Source of the DNA: Candidatus Saccharimonadota bacterium
GTDB lineage: Bacteria; Patescibacteriota; Saccharimonadia; Saccharimonadales; Saccharimonadaceae
Length of the DNA: 57,499 nucleotides
Direction: 5' to 3'
NCBI GenBank assembly: GCA_009785095.1
Contig: WQXA01000002.1
Location: 1-57,499, forward strand
The translations under genes and the position numbers were made by a program. Shown here piece after piece: positions 52,063-57,499 of the stretch (positions are counted from its first letter, which is position 1; the number at the start of each line of letters is the position of its first letter). Under the pieces are notes generated by a model. It had not been told where the DNA came from. It ran no database searches and saw nothing but the letters and a program-made list of their open reading frames with translations.

Positions 52063-54078
52063 TTAGATCTTGCCCCTTCGTCTCCTAGGGGCGGCATCTG
52101 TCGCAGCTACTGCAGCTTCGCCCACACTTGTCTCGCCAAAATGTTCGACCTCCAGGCGTTGCCGCCAAGATTCGTGAGCGCTCCTCACACTCACCGAGTC
52201 TGGACGCCCCATATGTTTTTTGCGTTTAGTGAGTTCCTTAATGGCCGCCACCAGTCTGCTTATGTTGGATGACGCCTTATGACCTGCCTTGAATAGCCAA
52301 TGAGCGATTTTGCCATCCCGCATAGCGGTACGATAATCCTCGGTTACACATTGGATTTCCATAGGTAGCTCAACGCCGTCATCCCTCGTGTAGATAAAGG
52401 TTATTTTAGCGACGTGCACGTCGTCATTTGTGTATTCTATGAATTTCTCACCTTCTCCCTCTCCCCATTTGAATTCAATCATGCCTTGTATGGTTTCTTC
52501 CGAAAGACCTATCTTAGACAAATGAGTGGAAAAATCCTCCGTGAATTTTTTTGTTCCGCGGATTTGAATAGCTTGTTTTCGAGAAGGCGCTGGTTTTGAC
52601 CTATATCTAGAAGGGTCTATCGACTGAGCCTCGAGCAGATTCCCAACCATTCGCCCAAATATAACGTGCTGGTCGCTTTCATCCTGTGCCATGACTGTGA
52701 CACCCACAATATCCATTATTAGTGTGGTAATGTCTGGGCTATTCTCTATTTCGTCTAAGATCTTCTCCGGAGTCTTTCCAGTCTTATCAGCCTCCTTCTT
52801 GACGTATTGCTTGATTTTCCAGCCAAGAGAACCGTCACTTTTTATGCGGTAACGAACTCGGTTCGAATCTCCTGCAGAACCCTCAATCCAACCTTCACCA
52901 TATGTGATTCTGGACGGGGACTCGTCACTTTTAATTAAAGGATTAGTAGCAGCCGTAGAGCCAGATAATTCTTCTAAAACACTTTCCACGGCTGAATTGA
53001 TATTTTCAGCCCCTGGCAAGTCTTTTTTAATTCGGCGGGCTAGTTCTAAACATCGCCGATCCGTATGAGTTCCAAAGGTCAGTCTTATTTCCTTTGCCAT
53101 GCCGTCTAGTGCTATAAACAGGGCATCGAACCCCTGGCTTTCCGCTAAGTGTGCTAGAACCTCTTGGGCGAGCATTACTTCACGGAAAACCACCGGATTA
53201 TTGAATTTATCCCTTTCGGTTGGGTCAGATAGAATTTGCGTCGCCCTGATAAGATCAGCAAGAGCTTCAACTGCCCTAATTAATGAGTTTTCCATATTGG
53301 TATCATGCAACACGTTCCGCATCCGGTCTGCCTGGACTAGATTGCTGACATCGGCTGTCGACCATGTAGATTCATCAATTGGTTTATGTTCCACTTGCTT
53401 TAACACAAAATCCACCAGACCCCCCTCAGGCAGGACAAGTTTCCCAAACTTAAACTTGGTATTCAGTTGTCCGTAGAAGTGCTTTATAAAATCTGCGATT
53501 TTTCGTCGGTGTCTCCCGAGATCATATGTATAGGTTAATTCACGCTCAGGTGATAGCTCGCATGGAAAAATCTCATCAAATGGCTGCTTGCTTTTCAGAT
53601 GGTTTTTGTATGGGTTGTCATGAATGTTCTCAGGCTCGACATAAGAATGGGGGGGGGATTTAGCGAACCAACTACCATCACCCGTTTCGTAGTGATTCCT
53701 AGTCCACTCGCAAAACATTTTCCAAGCAGAACGGAATATTTCCCCAGTTGCTGGAATGAGCCGTAAGTCTTCACGAGTACCATCAAATATCGGGCCTAAC
53801 ATGGCTGTATAATAAGTGAACGGATTTAGCTTTCTATCTTCGCCGTCAATACTACTATCAACGCCAAATTCTTTGAGCAATTGATTTATTAAATTTAGCC
53901 GTTCATATAAAGCATCTCGTTCCTCAGGACTTTTAAACGGATAATTCTCGTAAATCTTTATAACCAGCTCAGTAGCTTCAAGAATAATTGCTTCTCATGA
54001 TTGGATGGCAGCCGCTTTGTAACGGGCGTGACGCCCACGTGGGCGTCCTCCTCTAGGAGTACTTTTCTGGGGATCCAT
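52063..54078 (-). CDS. Large RelA/SpoT-synthetase-like protein with C9 tract and an in-frame TGA at codon 28
   Basis: VRYRIKSDGSLGWKIKQYV, DIVGVTVMAQDESDQHVIF, LPMEIQCVTEDYRTAMRDGKIAHWLFKAG resemble RelA/SpoT synthetase motifs. ATG at 54078 is in frame through TGA (53995-53997). Confidence 0.55.
53649..53657 (-). repeat. C9 (coding strand) homopolymer tract in RelA/SpoT-like ORF
   Basis: AAATCCCCCCCCCATTCT on coding strand, encodes SPPH. Confidence 0.95.
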
Positions 54079-54128
54079 ATCTCTCTATTATAGCACATTT
54101 CATGCTAAAAAACAATATTGCGGATCTG

Positions 54129-54797
54129 TTACAGATGCTGACGAATTTCCGTCTGAATATCATCGATCGACCGCATTTTCTCAGCTGCAGCGTCCCAACA
54201 GTCAATCGCCACGAAATTGTCAGGGTAAAATTTCAACAGTTCACGATAAGCGGCGGCGGCGTTCTTCAAATGATCGGTGTCCTGTTCGTGCAGGTCACGG
54301 GTTTTTGCGGTATAAGAGCGAGCGGCTTTCTTGTCAACGTTGGACTGGGCTATGACCTCGGGCAATAGCAGCACAAAGTTTCGGTCTGGGTGCAGAATAC
54401 CAAATTGATTAAATTCCAAGTCCATTTGCTCCTCATAAAACTGGTGACGTTTAGCCGCATCGGCGATTTTACCGCCCTGATGTGCCAGATTAGACGCGAC
54501 ATAGCGATTGGCCACGATGTAGCCGTCCATGTGAGATGCGACAAAGGCGTCAATTTCCGGTTTGGCTTGCCAGCGGTCAAAAGCATAGAGCATAGACGCT
54601 AAATCGGGCGCAACATCCGAGCCATACTCACCGTTCAAATAGCGCTCGACGTAACGCGCAGAGGCTTCACCATAACGCGGGAAATCTAGTTCCAGGACAG
54701 GCTTTTTCAACTTGTCGCGAATGTATTTAACTAACAAGTCAAACTGGGTTTTCTTGCCTGTGCCGTCTATGCCCTCGATCACAATAAAACGTGTCAT
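54129..54797 (-). CDS. tmk: Thymidylate kinase
   Basis: FIVIEGIDGTGKKTQFDLLVKYI, DRWQAK, ANRYVASNLAHQG. Confidence 0.88.
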   Translation of the reverse strand: MTRFIVIEGIDGTGKKTQFDLLVKYIRDKLKKPVLELDFPRYGEASARYVERYLNGEYGSDVAPDLASMLYAFDRWQAKPEIDAFVASHMDGYIVANRYVASNLAHQGGKIADAAKRHQFYEEQMDLEFNQFGILHPDRNFVLLLPEVIAQSNVDKKAARSYTAKTRDLHEQDTDHLKNAAAAYRELLKFYPDNFVAIDCWDAAAEKMRSIDDIQTEIRQHL

Positions 54798-54837
54798 TTC
54801 CCGACAATTTTAACATGGAATATGGTACAATGGAAAC

Positions 54838-55359
54838 ATGGAACAAGTGAGGGCGATAATTGTGGCATATACGGTGCCGAATCGTGTTATCGGTGATCAC
54901 GGCTTGATTCCGTGGCTGGGTCGGATGCCGGCGGATATGGAGCACGTGCAAGATTTGACGACTGGTAACGCGATCATTATGGGGCTGAACACCTTTAACT
55001 CGATTGTTAGGCCGCTGCCGAATCGACAGAATATCGTGCTGTCGGCCGACAAAATGGTTATTGACGGCGTTGATATCGTAGGTAGTTTTGACGAGGCATT
55101 TTCCGCAGTAGAATCCGGTCGGACACTCTTTATTTTCGGCGGCGCCAGCGTTTACAAACAAGCCCTAGAGCAAGATCTGGTTGACGTAATTTATGCCACA
55201 GAAATTCACGGCGAATTTTCGGGCGACGCATTCTTCCCCGCTCTGGATTTGGATGTCTGGCGCGAAGTTGAGAGGCAGGATTTTCCGGCGGACGAGAATA
55301 ACGTTTTTCCCTATAGTTTCGTAATTTATAAAAGAAAGGATCAAAATGTCAAAGACTGA
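54838..55359 (+). CDS. folA: Dihydrofolate reductase
   Basis: VIGDHGLIPWLGRMPADMEHVQDLTTGNAIIMGLNTFNSI. Confidence 0.92.
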   Translation: MEQVRAIIVAYTVPNRVIGDHGLIPWLGRMPADMEHVQDLTTGNAIIMGLNTFNSIVRPLPNRQNIVLSADKMVIDGVDIVGSFDEAFSAVESGRTLFIFGGASVYKQALEQDLVDVIYATEIHGEFSGDAFFPALDLDVWREVERQDFPADENNVFPYSFVIYKRKDQNVKD

Positions 55360-56449
55360 AGCATTAGCAAAACGCGGGGTGTCAATTTGGTTGGATGATT
55401 TGTCGCGCGAGCGGCTGAACACGGGCAGTTTAGAAGAATTAATAAAGACTAGCAATGTTGTCGGAATTACAACGAATCCGTCGATTTTTCATAAAGCTAT
55501 CTCTGCGGCCGGATCCTACGACTCGCAGATTCGAGAATTAGCGCGGGTCGGCGTGCAGGCCGAAGAGGCCGTCAAAGCCATGACGACGGATGATGTGCGG
55601 GCGGCGCTCGACATTTTTCGGCCGATTTTCGATGCTACCGACGGCGTCGACGGTCGCGTTTCTATCGAAGTCGATCCGCGTTTGGCGCACGATTTGGAAA
55701 CGACCGTGACTCAGGCGATTGAGCTGGCGCACCTAGTTGATCGGCCAAACGTCATGATAAAAATCCCGGCGACGCGCCAATGTTTGCCGGCTATCACGGA
55801 GGTCTTGGCCGCGGGAATTTCGGTCAACGTGACGCTGATTTTCTCGGTTGAGCGATACGCGGCGGTCGCGATGGCCTTTAAAAAAGGATTAGAAGAAGCC
55901 CTGAAAGCCGGCCGCGACATCAGTCAAATTCATTCGGTAGCGTCGTTTTTCGTGTCGCGCGTCGATAGCTCAGTCGACCCGCAACTCGAGGCGATCGGCA
56001 GCGATGAGGCCTTGGCGCTGCGCGGCCGAACAGCCGTAGCGAACAGCCAGTTGGCCTGGAAAGTCTTTGAGGAGAGTTTCTCGGACGAAACTTGGCGAAA
56101 ATTAGCGGCCGCCGGCGCGCACAAACAACGCCCCTTGTGGGCCTCGACGAGCGTGAAAAATCCTGAACTTCCTGATACGTTTTATGTCGATTCACTCGCC
56201 TACGCGCCTTCCGTCAACACCATGCCCGAAGCCACACTCAAGGCCGTGGCTGATCATAGCGACGCGGGGCTTTACCCGGGGGCTTCCAACGATGCGGCTG
56301 AGGTTATTTCGCAAATCGAGGGTTTAGGAATCTCGCTCGATCAAGTGACGGACAAACTAGAAACCGACGGCGTAGCGCAATTCGTGACGGCTTGGCAGGA
56401 TTTGTTGGATGACGTGGAAATGCGGCTTAAAAAAAGTTTGAAAAAGTAA
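55346..56449 (+). CDS. tal: Transaldolase
   Basis: GVSIWLDDLSRERL, GITTNPSIFHKAI, VMIKIPATRQCLPAI, RPLWASTSVKNP. Confidence 0.95.
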   Translation: MSKTEALAKRGVSIWLDDLSRERLNTGSLEELIKTSNVVGITTNPSIFHKAISAAGSYDSQIRELARVGVQAEEAVKAMTTDDVRAALDIFRPIFDATDGVDGRVSIEVDPRLAHDLETTVTQAIELAHLVDRPNVMIKIPATRQCLPAITEVLAAGISVNVTLIFSVERYAAVAMAFKKGLEEALKAGRDISQIHSVASFFVSRVDSSVDPQLEAIGSDEALALRGRTAVANSQLAWKVFEESFSDETWRKLAAAGAHKQRPLWASTSVKNPELPDTFYVDSLAYAPSVNTMPEATLKAVADHSDAGLYPGASNDAAEVISQIEGLGISLDQVTDKLETDGVAQFVTAWQDLLDDVEMRLKKSLKK

Positions 56450-56458
56450 GGAGAAAAC

Positions 56459-57397
56459 ATGTCAAAGTTTGATGAGCAATATCTGGATCTGTGTGAAAGA
56501 ATTCTGGAAAACGGCGAGAAGGTTTCAAATGATCCGAAAGTTGCCGATAAAAAATTGAAGGAAAACGCCGGGACGAACTTTCCCAATCACCTATCGCAGA
56601 CGTTGAATCCGATCGTGACTTATCGTTTGCCGCATCAGACTCTGCAATTCAATTTGGCCGAAGAATTTCCGATTTTGACCACGAAATATGTGGCGTGGAA
56701 AGCGGCGATCATCGAAATGTTTTGGATTTTTCAGGCGCAAAGTAACGACGTGCGCTGGCTGCAGGAACGTGGCGTCAAGATCTGGAACGAATGGAAAATT
56801 GATGAAAATGGTGATTATCTAGGTAAACATTTCGGCTCTGAATTCGCGCACACTATCGGCACGGCTTATGGTTGGATTGTTAATCGTTACAAATTGACGC
56901 AGGGGCTGATCGAGACGCTGAAAAATGACCCGAACAATCGGCGCATGGTGATCAGTTTATGGCAGAACGAGTTCTTGCCGACGGCTGCCCTGCCTTCTTG
57001 CGTCTGGAATTCGCAGTGGAACGTGACGAACGGTCGGTTGAATGTGTTGGTGGCGTCGCGGTCGACTGATGTGCCGCTCGGCCTGCCGTTTAACATCACG
57101 CAGTATGCGGCGTTTTGTCATCTGTTGGCGCAAGTTTGTGATCTGGAACCGGGTTTGATGACTTTTGTAACGAATGATGCGCATATTTATGAAAACCAAA
57201 TTGACGGGATCAAGGAACAGCTGCGGCGGCGGGATGAGAAATTGGCGACGGATGGCAAATTGTTCGACGCGCCGAAACTTTGGGTGAATCCAGATATAAA
57301 GGATTTCTTTAAGTTTGACAATTCGAAAGAGTTGTTGGATGTCCGTTTAGAAAATTACGAGCATCAGGGGAAAATCTCTATGTCAGTGGCGATGTGA
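56459..57397 (+). CDS. thyA: Thymidylate synthase
   Basis: ALPSCVWNSQWNV, STDVPLGLPFNITQYAAFCHLLAQV. Confidence 0.95.
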   Translation: MSKFDEQYLDLCERILENGEKVSNDPKVADKKLKENAGTNFPNHLSQTLNPIVTYRLPHQTLQFNLAEEFPILTTKYVAWKAAIIEMFWIFQAQSNDVRWLQERGVKIWNEWKIDENGDYLGKHFGSEFAHTIGTAYGWIVNRYKLTQGLIETLKNDPNNRRMVISLWQNEFLPTAALPSCVWNSQWNVTNGRLNVLVASRSTDVPLGLPFNITQYAAFCHLLAQVCDLEPGLMTFVTNDAHIYENQIDGIKEQLRRRDEKLATDGKLFDAPKLWVNPDIKDFFKFDNSKELLDVRLENYEHQGKISMSVAM

Positions 57398-57402
57398 ATC
57401 TA

Positions 57403-57499
57403 TCAATGCCGAAAATGTCGCATACTAGTCACCACCATGGCGATGCCATATTTGTCGCAGGCGTCGATGGAGTCCTGATCCTTGATTGAGCCGCCGGGC
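57403..57499 (-). CDS. purH: Bifunctional purine biosynthesis protein PurH, C-terminal fragment (runs off window)
   Basis: [31 protein letters not shown] on reverse strand. Confidence 0.85.
   Translation of the reverse strand, partial: PGGSIKDQDSIDACDKYGIAMVVTSMRHFRH

Noticed and set aside
53995-53997. UGA recoding (alternative genetic code as in SR1/Gracilibacteria)
   Set aside because: Several genes here (atpD, atpH, atpF-like overlaps using ATGA) use TGA as a true stop, so a genome-wide UGA reassignment is not supported.

Overview
The 57.5 kb window has compact, Patescibacteria/CPR-like gene content. Housekeeping genes include the F1Fo ATP synthase operon, dnaB-dnaX, recR-ybaB, rplJ-rplL with a recognisable L10 leader, tgt with a queuosine-precursor transporter, cysS, smpB, a UvrD-type helicase, a thyA/folA/tmk/tal block and the 3' end of purH. 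The taxon is inferred from gene content only. The main signal is a set of eight G/C homopolymer tracts (seven of 9 bp, one of 8 bp), all in accessory genes or their promoters. Uniform-composition arithmetic predicts about 0.3 runs of >=9 bp in a window this size. Three genes (start codons at 30838-, 48327+ and 50609-) have a good promoter and start codon but are frameshifted at the tract. One extra base restores a long continuous ORF in each, which looks like phase-variable genes captured OFF. Four tracts lie in-frame inside ORFs: a phosphatase and a methyltransferase embedded in the ATP synthase operon, a 2-hydroxyacyl-CoA dehydratase-like gene, and a large RelA/SpoT-like protein. One tract fills the -35/-10 spacer of a promoter, and a second promoter has a (GA)n repeat in its spacer. 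Together these suggest an undescribed simple-sequence-repeat phase-variation network. The ATP synthase operon is interleaved with six non-ATPase genes, two of them carrying G9 tracts. A second theme is short palindromic repeats inserted in-frame in conserved proteins (Tgt, RecR, DnaB, ExoIII, CobO, a membrane protein). Homopolymer lengths and the in-frame stops need read-level confirmation.
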